The notes under the pieces were generated by a model that searched no databases, was not told where the DNA came from, and was given only the letters and a program-made list of their open reading frames with translations. A stretch of 35,044 nucleotides of DNA from an uncultured Emergencia sp. (GTDB lineage: Bacteria; Bacillota; Clostridia; Peptostreptococcales; Anaerovoracaceae): the NCBI GenBank assembly GCA_937997955.1, contig CALLDR010000135.1:1-35044 (forward strand), given 5' to 3'. Position numbers and translations under genes: made by a program. How positions within the stretch are numbered: the stretch's first letter is position 1; every line of letters starts with the position of its first letter. Of this stretch, positions 8,342-15,517 are shown piece by piece.

Positions 8342-10273
8342 ATGAAAAAAATGAAAAGGTGGACCGCCCTGGCGCTGGCAGCGGCTTTGACGCTGGCAGC
8401 AGCGCCGGCGGCGGTTTTCGGAATTGATATAACGGATATATCGGAAAGAACGGAGGTTGCCGATGAGGCGCTGTCTGTGGCGGCGGCCGAGGCCGACAGC
8501 GCCGATATCGCGGCTCTGGAGGAGGCCGCCGACGGTGATGACGCCGCGAAGCGGCAGTACATTTTGTCCGCGTCGGGGGATCTTGCGAACCTGCGCGCGC
8601 CGGAGGGCGTGACCCTTGTGGACAGCCGCGGCGGAATCGCTTTGATAGAGCTGTCAAAGGCGGCAGATCTGGCGGAGGTGACGGAAGCGCTGGCGGAGCA
8701 GTACCCGGATCTTTTGCTGCAGCCTAACTTCATCTATGAAAGCACGTCGACAGGGGATCCCTGCTACAGCCTGCAGTGGGGCCTTTCCAACAGCAGCGGC
8801 GCTGACATCGGCTTTGACGAGGCCTACCGGTTTCTGAAGGGCAAGAAGGCTTCTCTGGTGGAGACGGTGGTAGCTGTCATCGACACGGGGTTCGACTACA
8901 CCCACGAGGATCTGGCGGCGGTCACCTGGACGAATACCGGCGAAATTCCGGGAAACGGCAAGGACGACGATAAAAACGGTTACGTCGACGATGTGCACGG
9001 ATATGATTTCGCCAACCAGCAGCCGCTGTCGGAGAGCGGGTTTTCTAACAGGGAATACGGCCACGGCACTCACTGCGCGGGCATCATCGGCGCGGTGACG
9101 GGAAATCGGATCGGCATCGCGGGAGTAGGCTCGGTTTCCAGCAAGCTGTCCATGATGAGCCTTCGGGTCCTGACCGGCGCTGGGGGCACGGGGGACACCT
9201 ATCACGTGATCCAGGCGATTCTCTACGCTGAGAAGAACGGCGCTGACATCTGCAACCTGAGCATGGGCTCTTATCAGGACGACAGCCTGCTGCGCCGGAC
9301 GATTTTAAATTCCAAGATGCTCTTCGTGTGCGCGGCGGGCAACGACAGGCGGAACCTGGACCGGACGCCGATCTATCCCGGCAGCTATCACATGAACAAC
9401 GTGATCTGCGTGGGAAACATGCAGAAGGACGGCACGCTGTACTGGCAGTCCAACTACAGCAGCAATTCTGTGGATCTGGCGGCGCCGGGAACAGAGATCT
9501 ACAGCACTCTGCCGGGAAACCAGTACGGAAACAAGACGGGCACCTCCATGGCGGCGCCTTTTGTGACGGGAGCCGCGGCGCTGATCCATTCCTACTATGA
9601 CGGCATTACGGCGGCCCAGATGAGGGATCTGCTGCTGTCGGGATGCAGCAAATCCTCGGCTCTGAGTAGCGGAGTGGCCGGCGGGCGGTACCTCAACGCG
9701 TACCGGCCTCTGATCGCCAAGCCGCAGGAGACCTATCTGCCGGACAAGACCGCGCCGGTGGTGGAAACCTCTGTAACGGCCATCGAGGGCTCCTACAGGG
9801 AGCTTCTGACCATCAAAGCCACCGACGACAGCGGCGCCCTGGAGGAGGTGCGCTATGTCCGCGGCAGCCAGACAAAGGCGTATTTCCGCGGCGGCAAGGG
9901 CTACGAGGTGGAGCTGGACGAGTTTGACACGGCGACGAGGAAGATGGGCGTGCCGGGGACGTATACGGTCTATGCCCGGGACCCTTCTGGCAACGAGACC
10001 CTGGTCAAGGTGACCTGCACGGCGAACGCACCTTCGTCCATCAAGCTGAACTATACGAAGAAGTCTCTGGCTAAAGGAAAGACGTTCCAGCTGCGGGCGA
10101 CCCTGTCAAAGTCGGGCGCTTACGGGCGGAAGGTGACCTATACGTCGTCCAACACCAAGGTCGCTGCGGTGAGCAGCACCGGCAAGGTGACCGCGAGGAA
10201 AAAGGGAACGGCGACGATCACCGCCAAGACGGGAAACCTGCTGACAGCCAAGTGCAAGGTGACGGTGAAATAA
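8342..10273 (+). CDS. Secreted subtilisin-like serine protease (S8) with BIG_2 domain
   Basis: A 643-aa exported protease. Residues 1-27 form a signal peptide (MKKMKRWTAL then Ala-rich core). Residues 28-135 are an acidic, Ala-rich propeptide ending in an inhibitor-like fold (LIELSKAADLAEVTEAL). The catalytic domain spans about 145-455 with triad D181 (VIDTGFDYTHED), H241 (YGHGTHCAG) and S402 (GTSMAAPFVTG), plus oxyanion N334 (AAGND). Residues about 470-560 form a beta module. Residues 563-643 are a BIG_2 Ig-like domain (VTYTSSNTKVAAVSSTGKV). There is no membrane anchor. It follows the MATE gene by 31 bp without a terminator and has only a weak purine-rich ribosome site, so it is probably at the end of that operon. 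Confidence 0.95.
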   Translation: MKKMKRWTALALAAALTLAAAPAAVFGIDITDISERTEVADEALSVAAAEADSADIAALEEAADGDDAAKRQYILSASGDLANLRAPEGVTLVDSRGGIALIELSKAADLAEVTEALAEQYPDLLLQPNFIYESTSTGDPCYSLQWGLSNSSGADIGFDEAYRFLKGKKASLVETVVAVIDTGFDYTHEDLAAVTWTNTGEIPGNGKDDDKNGYVDDVHGYDFANQQPLSESGFSNREYGHGTHCAGIIGAVTGNRIGIAGVGSVSSKLSMMSLRVLTGAGGTGDTYHVIQAILYAEKNGADICNLSMGSYQDDSLLRRTILNSKMLFVCAAGNDRRNLDRTPIYPGSYHMNNVICVGNMQKDGTLYWQSNYSSNSVDLAAPGTEIYSTLPGNQYGNKTGTSMAAPFVTGAAALIHSYYDGITAAQMRDLLLSGCSKSSALSSGVAGGRYLNAYRPLIAKPQETYLPDKTAPVVETSVTAIEGSYRELLTIKATDDSGALEEVRYVRGSQTKAYFRGGKGYEVELDEFDTATRKMGVPGTYTVYARDPSGNETLVKVTCTANAPSSIKLNYTKKSLAKGKTFQLRATLSKSGAYGRKVTYTSSNTKVAAVSSTGKVTARKKGTATITAKTGNLLTAKCKVTVK

Positions 10274-10311
10274 TCAAAAGAGAATCAAAGGCAATATCAA
10301 AGAAATATCAA

Positions 10312-10366
10312 AAGACCTGATACGGCTGATCCCATAGAGGGATCGGCTGTATCAGGTCTTTCTTTG
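10312..10366. terminator. Strong bidirectional terminator between protease and SNF symporter
   Basis: A 12-bp perfect outer stem (AAGACCTGATAC at 10312-10323 with GTATCAGGTCTT at 10349-10360) encloses an inner GATCCC/GGGATC stem. A T-rich run follows on the plus strand and an A-rich run lies on the other side. It ends the protease transcript and could also stop the convergent minus-strand transcript. Confidence 0.88.
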
Positions 10367-10446
10367 CTGTCTAATTCTTCAATCCTTCAACAACCCTTTA
10401 ATCCTTTAATCATTTAGGACGCGCCCTGACTGCGGCCGCGGCTGCG

Positions 10447-11805
10447 TTAGATGTACATTCTCAAGATGCAGTAGCTGGCGATCAGCAGGATGATCGGAAG
10501 TACGATGTAGAAATACGGCTTCATCCAGTCGTGAATGCGGAATGGGCCGGAGGCTCCGACATTGGCCTCTTCCTGGAACTTTTTGAAGCCCCAGCGGAAG
10601 ATGATGTAGGCGGTCATCAAGATGGCTCCGATGGTCAGGCCCAGACCTTCTGCAAGGAAGTCCATGAAGTCGAAGAATCCGAGGCCGAGGGCCTGGAACT
10701 GGGCGACAGGACCTGTGCCAAAGGACATGGTGAATACCAGGGAGAACAGATACTCCGCGATGACTACCACGGTGCTCGCCTTTTTACGGCTCCAGTTGAG
10801 ACGGTCTCCCAGGTTGGCGACCAGGGATTCGGAACCGCCCAGAATGGAGGTGAAGCCGGCAAAGTATACGCAGACCATGAACAGGCCGCCGAAGATGTTG
10901 CCGAAGCTTCCCATCTCGTTGAAGAGATGCGGCAGGGTGATGAAGATCAGGGACGGACCGGAGGTCGGCTCGATCCCGTAGGAGAACAGAGCCGGTACGA
11001 TCAAAAGTCCGGCCAGAACCGCTACGAAGGTGTCCAAAATAGCGGTCAGAGACAGGGTCTTGACCAAATTGGTCCCTTTGTCCAGATAGCTTCCGTATAC
11101 GAAGGCGCAGGACATGCCGACGCCGATGGAGAAGAACACCTGGGTGGCGGCGGCGGAGATCACGTTAAAATCGATCTTGGAGAAGTCCGGCGTGATGTAC
11201 CACAGCAGGCCTTTGCTGGCGCCTGGCAGGGTGTTGGCGTAGATGGCCAGGGCGATCATGACGATGAGCAGGGTCGGCAGCAGTACGGAGCAGACCTTTT
11301 CCACGCCCTTTTTGACGCCTGAGGTCAGGCAGAACCATAAGATGATTACAGCGATCAGGTTGAAGCCCATGCACGCGGGACTGCCCGCGAAGCTTCCGAA
11401 TACGCCCGCAACCTCGTCTGCGGACATGCCCTGCATGGAACCGCTGAAGACTTTGACGATGTAGCCGCCGCCCCAGCCGCCGACGATCATGATGGCGAAG
11501 CTGTCGATGACAAAGATGGCGAAGGCGCCGAACCAGCCGATGGCGCTCCAAGGCGTGCTCCGGCCTTCCAGCCTGCGCATGCCGGCGATAGGCGCCAGCT
11601 GGGCGCTTCTTCCCAGGGTGACCTCGATGAGGAAGGCAGGAATGCCCAGCAGGACGACCATGATCAAATAGACCAGGAGGAAGGCGCCGCCGCCGTTATT
11701 TCCAACTACGTACGGGAACTTCCACAGGTTGCCGATTCCGATACAGAATGCGGCCATACTCATGATAAATCCGATTCTTGAGGTGAATCCTCTTTTGTTT
11801 TCCAT
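10447..11805 (-). CDS. Sodium-dependent transporter, SNF/NSS family (LeuT-like)
   Basis: A 452-aa neurotransmitter:sodium symporter homologue that should import an amino acid or related amine with Na+. The N-terminal signature FIMSMAAFCIGIGNLWKFPY followed by GNNGGGAFLLVYL (TM1-TM2) is diagnostic. About 11-12 hydrophobic segments follow (for example SIGVGMSCAFVYGSYL in TM6-7). AAAGGA precedes the ATG. The gene has a consensus promoter at 12054-12025 and a leader of roughly 210 nt. Substrate cannot be read from the sequence; tyrosine, tryptophan, leucine and alanine carriers all belong here. Confidence 0.94.
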   Translation of the reverse strand: MENKRGFTSRIGFIMSMAAFCIGIGNLWKFPYVVGNNGGGAFLLVYLIMVVLLGIPAFLIEVTLGRSAQLAPIAGMRRLEGRSTPWSAIGWFGAFAIFVIDSFAIMIVGGWGGGYIVKVFSGSMQGMSADEVAGVFGSFAGSPACMGFNLIAVIILWFCLTSGVKKGVEKVCSVLLPTLLIVMIALAIYANTLPGASKGLLWYITPDFSKIDFNVISAAATQVFFSIGVGMSCAFVYGSYLDKGTNLVKTLSLTAILDTFVAVLAGLLIVPALFSYGIEPTSGPSLIFITLPHLFNEMGSFGNIFGGLFMVCVYFAGFTSILGGSESLVANLGDRLNWSRKKASTVVVIAEYLFSLVFTMSFGTGPVAQFQALGLGFFDFMDFLAEGLGLTIGAILMTAYIIFRWGFKKFQEEANVGASGPFRIHDWMKPYFYIVLPIILLIASYCILRMYI

Positions 11806-12016
11806 AATACTTTTTCCTTTCGACTTTCAGTCTTTTCGTGATTTCCCCTCAAAGGCAGGCGGCTGTTCTGCCCTAACGAACGGCGCCGTTCTTTTTCGTC
11901 CTTTCTTCGTCCCTTGTTCTTCCCTTCCTTCGGCCCTTCGTCCCTTGCGGCCTGTTCTCCGCGCTGGTCACGCGCGCAGCCCTCTTGACGAGCGCATGAT
12001 GCATCATGCACCTCTT
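11806..12016 (-). promoter_or_regulatory. Long untranslated leader of the SNF symporter, purine-rich, function unknown
   Basis: From the predicted start near 12017 to the ATG at 11805 there are about 210 nt without a gene. On the transcript it contains a purine-rich stretch (11885-11960) with AAGGGACGAAG occurring twice, and a 14-bp palindrome GAACGGCGCCGTTC at 11878-11891. No glycine, lysine or T-box riboswitch core was recognised. The length suggests post-transcriptional control. Confidence 0.4.
11994..12009. promoter_or_regulatory. 16-bp perfect palindrome at the SNF transcription start (possible operator)
   Basis: GCATGATGCATCATGC is its own reverse complement. It begins about 16 bp downstream of the -10 at 12030-12025, where a bound repressor would block initiation or early elongation. 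Confidence 0.5.
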
Positions 12017-12024
12017 ATCTGCCT

Positions 12025-12054
12025 ATTGTAACATCGGGGCGAAGAAAATGTCAA
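12025..12054 (-). promoter_or_regulatory. Near-consensus promoter of the SNF symporter
   Basis: On the minus strand a perfect TTGACA (12054-12049) and TACAAT (12030-12025) are separated by 18 bp. This is one of the best sigma-70-type promoters in the window. Confidence 0.8.
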
Positions 12055-12172
12055 CCGTGGGCCGGAAAAAAACAGGGAAAAAAGGGAAAACTGTGGAAGC
12101 GGGGAAAAGACGCGGGAAAGTGAAAAGCCGAGGGAGATTTGAGGGAGAATGCGGAGGCACATAGAAGGACAC
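12055..12172 (+). other. Gene-free purine-rich tract
   Basis: The plus strand from about 12058 to 12172 is strongly purine-biased (runs such as GGAAAAAAACAGGGAAAAAAGGG). Together with the terminator at 12173-12219 it fills the gap between the SNF promoter and phzF. No gene is seen in it. Confidence 0.5.
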
Positions 12173-12219
12173 AAAAAAACCGGCGCATCGTGAGGGCCGG
12201 AGGGGCCGTGATGCGCCGG
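12173..12219 (-). terminator. Rho-independent terminator of the PhzF-like gene
   Basis: On the minus strand CCGGCGCATC pairs with GATGCGCCGG (12219-12210 with 12189-12180). The transcript then runs into seven Ts (12179-12173). Confidence 0.88.
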
Positions 12220-12262
12220 GATATGATATGCCGGGGCATGATAGGTTTTTGTCGGGCCGCTG

Positions 12263-13138
12263 TCAGATGTAGATCTCGCCTTCGGCCAGGATCACGGCGC
12301 TGCCGCCTACTTTGATCAGGCAGTCTTCGCCGGACGCGTCGATCTCCGTGAGGATCACCGACGGCCGATCCATCTTTTCTCCCTGTATGATCCTGCAGGC
12401 GTCCTTCTCTTTGATCAGGCCGTTTAAACGGAGATAGTACGTCAGCGCGCCGTTGGATGTGCCGGTGGCGGCTTCCTCGTCGATGTCGTACAGCGGCGCG
12501 AAATTCCTCGCATGGGCCGTAACGCCTTCCGCGGCGTCCAGAGTAAACGCGTGAACGCCGGTGACCTCGTAGCGGGCGGACAGGTCGGACAGCGCTTTCA
12601 TGTCCGGTTCCAGCGCGTCCAGCTCGGCCCGGCTCGGCACAGGCATCATGATATCAGGCAGGCCGGTGGAGATGAGGCGGGGCAGCAGGGTCAGCTTTGA
12701 CAGATCAAAGGACGAGCCCATGACTTCGTACAGCTCCCTGACAGCGGCTGGATCGTCCATGGTGCTGATCAGGGTCGGGGCGGCCATATCCATCATGACA
12801 AAGCCGTCTTTGATATTGATGGACAGGTCTCCTGCCATGGTGTGGTTGATGCAGGTGCAGTTTTCGCTGACCAGGCCCAGGTGCAGCAGCGCGGCAAAGG
12901 AACCGATGGTGGCGTGGCCGCAGAGATCGACCTCGGCCGCCGGGGTAAAGTAGCGGATCTGGAATTCCCGTTCTCCCAGAATCTTGATAAATGCGGTTTC
13001 GGAATAGCGCAGCTCGGCGGCTGTTTTGACGCAGATCTCGTCTGACGGAAAGTCGGCGCCTGCCGGAAGCAGGACCACGCCGGCGGGATTTCCGCCGAAG
13101 ACGTTGTCTGTAAACGCGTCTACGATTAAGAATTTCAT
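12263..13138 (-). CDS. PhzF family isomerase/epimerase
   Basis: A 291-aa member of the PhzF/diaminopimelate-epimerase-like superfamily. The N-terminus DAFTDNVFGGNPAGVV, the likely catalytic E47 in RYSETAF, and FTPAAEVDLCGHAT (residues 64-77) are all family hallmarks; ATGTSNGAL near residue 220 marks the second half. Characterised PhzF makes phenazines, but most homologues, including lone copies like this, have unknown substrates. AGGAGG lies 7 nt before the ATG. It is a single-gene unit with its own promoter and terminator. Confidence 0.92.
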   Translation of the reverse strand: MKFLIVDAFTDNVFGGNPAGVVLLPAGADFPSDEICVKTAAELRYSETAFIKILGEREFQIRYFTPAAEVDLCGHATIGSFAALLHLGLVSENCTCINHTMAGDLSINIKDGFVMMDMAAPTLISTMDDPAAVRELYEVMGSSFDLSKLTLLPRLISTGLPDIMMPVPSRAELDALEPDMKALSDLSARYEVTGVHAFTLDAAEGVTAHARNFAPLYDIDEEAATGTSNGALTYYLRLNGLIKEKDACRIIQGEKMDRPSVILTEIDASGEDCLIKVGGSAVILAEGEIYI

Positions 13139-13201
13139 GAGTACCTCCTAAGAAACATGCAGGCAGTGTGCATTTCATAGAGCAATAGTCCGTATGGTTA
13201 T

Positions 13202-13230
13202 AGTATAGGTGAAAACTGTAAAATAGGCAA
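13202..13230 (-). promoter_or_regulatory. Promoter of the PhzF-like gene
   Basis: On the minus strand TTGCCT (13230-13225), 17 bp, TATACT (13207-13202). The leader to the ATG is about 55 nt. Confidence 0.6.
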
Positions 13231-13317
13231 GAAGAATTTAAAAATCGTATACAATTGGCGATAGCGCATAAAAATGAGGCATAGAATTTGTGAAAAACCA
13301 ACATTTTCTCGGAAACA

Positions 13318-13380
13318 TCTGTGAAAAGGAGGTGAATTATAACAGGAAAATGCGTAAAGCTGCCGAGCCGCGCTTATAAT
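13318..13380 (+). promoter_or_regulatory. Promoter and conserved upstream box of the first SLT gene
   Basis: A -10 TATAAT at 13375-13380 has no good -35. Upstream, TGTGAA (13320) and GGTGAA (13331) form a direct repeat with 11-bp period. The block TCTGTGAAA-N5-GTGAATTAT begins exactly 56 bp before TTATAAT, as it does upstream of the second SLT gene. Eleven-bp direct repeats are typical of OmpR/PhoB-class regulators such as WalR or PhoP. Confidence 0.6.
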
Positions 13381-13429
13381 AGTAAGGTCACTTGCGGTGA
13401 CGATTTCAGAAAAAGAGGAGAAATGACTT

Positions 13430-14092
13430 ATGGCAAAGAAGCTATATGTTGTGTGGCTCTTGATCACCATGTTGATTTTCTCATCATTTTCTATTTATGC
13501 TAATCCAAACAGTCCATCAGAAACAAAAGCTGATGAGGAAAAAGAAAGCCGCACAACGGCGGCAGTACCAAAGCAGGAAAAGCTGGTAACTGCCATGGCA
13601 GAAGCGAAAACTGCCGTAGATAAGAGGAACGAAGATTATTTGAACGGCCTTGCCGCTTACATCTGTCATGTCAACGGGAATGTGACGCAGGAGGAAGCGG
13701 CGGAAATGGCAAGATATTTTGTAGAATATGCTGATCAATATGAAGTTGACGAGAAGATAGTAATGGCCATAGCACAGAACGAAAGCACCTATTACAAGGA
13801 TGCTGTCAGCTGCGAGGATTTCAAGGGGCTCATGCAGACCGGCGACGGCCTGGCGCGGAACGCGGGCTACGACCCGTCCCAGCTCTTTGACCCACAGGTG
13901 AGCATCAAAGTGGGAGCCAGATATCTTTCTATCAAAATGAATGAGTTTGGCGACCTGAGGCTGGCATTGACGGCCTACAACCAGGGCTCCGGCTCGGTTC
14001 ATTCGGGAAACTATTCCACAGGCTACGCGGATCTGGCCATCGCCAGGGCGCAGACCATGGAAAGCTTTCTTCAGGAAAACGGATATATCTAG
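13430..14092 (+). CDS. Secreted SLT-domain lytic transglycosylase-like protein (copy 1)
   Basis: A 220-aa exported protein. Residues 1-24 are a signal peptide (MAKKLYVVWLL..SIYA). Residues 25-75 are a short charged linker. Residues about 95-200 are a transglycosylase SLT domain: catalytic E118 in MAIAQNES, then FKGLMQTGDGLA, VGARYL and LTAYNQGSGSV, with the motif Asn retained. Such enzymes cleave peptidoglycan between MurNAc and GlcNAc. GAGGAGA precedes the ATG. Gene 14546-15373 is a paralogue with the same N-terminus and the same end (SGNYST). A strong terminator follows. Confidence 0.92.
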   Translation: MAKKLYVVWLLITMLIFSSFSIYANPNSPSETKADEEKESRTTAAVPKQEKLVTAMAEAKTAVDKRNEDYLNGLAAYICHVNGNVTQEEAAEMARYFVEYADQYEVDEKIVMAIAQNESTYYKDAVSCEDFKGLMQTGDGLARNAGYDPSQLFDPQVSIKVGARYLSIKMNEFGDLRLALTAYNQGSGSVHSGNYSTGYADLAIARAQTMESFLQENGYI

Positions 14093-14110
14093 AAAAGCAT
14101 AGAATAGAAA

Positions 14111-14184
14111 GCAGGCAGCGGCGCGGAGCAGCGAATGCAGAGGGAAAATCTGCACGGATAAGCTCCGGCCGCTGCCTGCTTTTT
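14111..14184 (+). terminator. Terminator after the first SLT gene
   Basis: GCAGGCAGCGGC (14111-14122) pairs perfectly with GCCGCTGCCTGC (14168-14179). An inner GGAGC/GCTCC pair is present, and TTTTT follows. Confidence 0.85.
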
Positions 14185-14186
14185 GG

Positions 14187-14334
14187 CAATTCTTAAGATT
14201 TCTTAAGAATTGGGCGGGCGGGATTGTATATAATTGTGGATTTGAAACAAATTATTTGTTGTAAATTTATTTTTTGAAACAAATATCAGAAAAAGTCTGT
14301 GAAATTCGCGTGAATTATTAAGATTTCTTAAGAA
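14187..14334. repeat. Repeated AT-rich palindromic and direct elements upstream of the second SLT gene
   Basis: CAATTCTTAAG (14187-14197) and CTTAAGAATTG (14202-14212) are an 11-bp inverted repeat with a 4-nt centre. Within it the 17-mer TTAAGATTTCTTAAGAA (14193-14209) recurs exactly at 14318-14334. TTTGAAACAAAT also occurs twice (14241 and 14273, 32 bp apart). No Ts follow the palindrome, so it is more likely a protein-binding region than a terminator. Confidence 0.6.
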
Positions 14335-14358
14335 ATTCCTCTTGCCATTGTTTATAAT
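14296..14358 (+). promoter_or_regulatory. Promoter and conserved upstream box of the second SLT gene
   Basis: The -10 TATAAT is at 14353-14358. TGTGAA (14298) and CGTGAA (14309) repeat with 11-bp period. TCTGTGAAA-N5-GTGAATTAT starts 56 bp before TTATAAT, identical in spacing to the first SLT gene. The sequence between is otherwise unrelated, which argues for functional conservation. Confidence 0.62.
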
Positions 14359-14383
14359 AAATAAGGCGGCAGGACAGAGCGGA

Positions 14384-14505
14384 CCTTTGGGTAGAGGTTC
14401 CTTTGATGATGGAAGCCCCTTTGACAGGTGAAGCACCTTTGACGGCGGAAGCCGTTTTGATGGGAGAGCGCCCTGGAGATGGAATTTCCTTTGACGGCTG
14501 GTCCT
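14384..14505 (+). repeat. Degenerate 18-bp tandem repeats in the leader of the second SLT gene
   Basis: Units close to CCTTTGACGGCGGAAGCM begin at 14384, 14400, 14418, 14436, 14454, 14472 and 14488, giving periods of 16, 18, 18, 18, 18 and 16. Conserved parts are CCTTTGA and GGAAGC. The array lies wholly within the predicted 5' leader and ends just before the ribosome site. Confidence 0.75.
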
Positions 14506-14561
14506 GCGCGGATATGATCAAAAACAAGAAAAGGAGAAGAAAGACATGGCGAAGAAGCTGA
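14406..14561 (+). CDS. Possible small leader ORF encoded by the 18-bp repeats
   Basis: ATG ATG at 14406 opens a 51-codon frame (MMEAPLTGEAPLTAEAVLMG, then a Lys/Arg-rich end) that reads through the repeats. It stops at 14559-14561, 16 nt inside the second SLT gene in another frame. AGAGG lies 8 nt before the ATG. The hexapeptide periodicity follows automatically from 18-bp repeats, so this may be non-coding; termination overlapping the SLT start would allow coupling if it is translated. Confidence 0.3.
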   Translation: MMEAPLTGEAPLTAEAVLMGERPGDGISFDGWSCADMIKNKKRRRKTWRRS

Positions 14562-15373
14562 TTACATGGTTGCTTGCAATTACTCTCATCGCTTGCTCAT
14601 CCGTCTCTATTTACGCAACAGATGAAAATACGCAAACCGAAAATACAGCAGGGAATACAACAGTAAGTGAAGAGGCTGTCACTGAAACGACAGACTTGGA
14701 TGATGCCGATATCGAAGACGGCGCCAACGCCGGTGAAGACGCGGTCGTGGATCCAGATGCCGATGCCGATGAGGACGGCGCTCCGGTAGACGAGGACCAG
14801 GAAAAGGAAGACGCTGATAAGGCCGCGGCCGAGAAGAAGGCTGCTGAAGAGAAAGCGGCGGCTGCCAAGGCGGCTGCTGAAAAAAAGGCGAAGGCTGAAG
14901 CGGCAAAAGCCGCCAAGTACAAGAAGGGCCTGGCCGCTTATATCAGATATATCAATCCGAGCGTAAGCAAGACCAAGTCTCTGAACATGGCAGGTTACTT
15001 CATCGACAAGGGCGAGAAGTACAACGTGGCTCCGGAAGTCCTGATGGCCATCGCTCAGAACGAAAGCACGTTCTACACCAACGCCCGCAGCCCTTACGGC
15101 TACAAGGGACTGATGCAGACCAGCGACGCGCTGGCGAAGAAATACGGCTATAAGCCGTCCAGCCTATACAAGGCGCAGGTGAGCATCGAGGTAGGCGCCA
15201 GATATCTGGGCAGCATGAAGAAGCAGTTCAAGACCTACACCAAGGCCATCTCCGCTTACGCGTACGGCTCGGGCGCTGTGAAGTCGGGCAACTACTCCAC
15301 GGCCATCGCGAAGAAGGTTCTGAAGACCAGAGATAAGATCGAAAGCTATCTGGAGAGGAACAATTACGTTTAA
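14546..15373 (+). CDS. SLT-domain lytic transglycosylase-like protein (copy 2) with acidic/coiled-coil linker
   Basis: A 275-aa paralogue of the gene at 13430. Residues 1-24 are an export signal; LIAC at 14-17 could be a lipobox with C17, so it may be a lipoprotein. Residues 25-90 are very acidic (Asp/Glu/Ala). Residues 88-127 are an Ala/Lys/Glu coiled-coil-like stretch. The SLT domain covers about 150-255 with E173 in MAIAQNES, YKGLMQTSDALA and VGARYL. The motif that is AYNQG in copy 1 is AYAYG here, so the usual Asn is replaced by A239. AAGGAG precedes the ATG. The long leader and conserved promoter box suggest separate regulation on top of a shared regulator. Confidence 0.9.
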   Translation: MAKKLITWLLAITLIACSSVSIYATDENTQTENTAGNTTVSEEAVTETTDLDDADIEDGANAGEDAVVDPDADADEDGAPVDEDQEKEDADKAAAEKKAAEEKAAAAKAAAEKKAKAEAAKAAKYKKGLAAYIRYINPSVSKTKSLNMAGYFIDKGEKYNVAPEVLMAIAQNESTFYTNARSPYGYKGLMQTSDALAKKYGYKPSSLYKAQVSIEVGARYLGSMKKQFKTYTKAISAYAYGSGAVKSGNYSTAIAKKVLKTRDKIESYLERNNYV

Positions 15374-15434
15374 GGCAGCTGCATCAAAATACATTTAAAA
15401 CAGCAATTTACGGCGCATAGTATTATATAAATAG

Positions 15435-15475
15435 AAAAGACGCGGTCAATCCTGATGAGGGAGATCGCGTCTTTT
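15435..15475. terminator. Bidirectional terminator between the second SLT gene and the GntR gene
   Basis: AAAAGACGCGGTC (15435-15447) pairs with GATCGCGTCTTTT (15463-15475) with one G-U pair. The stem is A-rich on one side and T-rich on the other, so it can serve both convergent transcripts. Confidence 0.85.
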
Positions 15476-15517
15476 CGTTTGATCTTTGATTTTTGATAGG
15501 CAAAGCAGCAGGACTCA

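Noticed and set aside
10531..11322. 263-codon plus-strand frame opposite the SNF symporter
   Set aside because: The real SNF protein on the other strand has unmistakable family motifs; this Gly/Asp/Gln-rich frame is a codon-bias shadow.
11806..12016. Known riboswitch (glycine, lysine or T-box) in the SNF leader
   Set aside because: The conserved cores of these classes were looked for by eye and not found.
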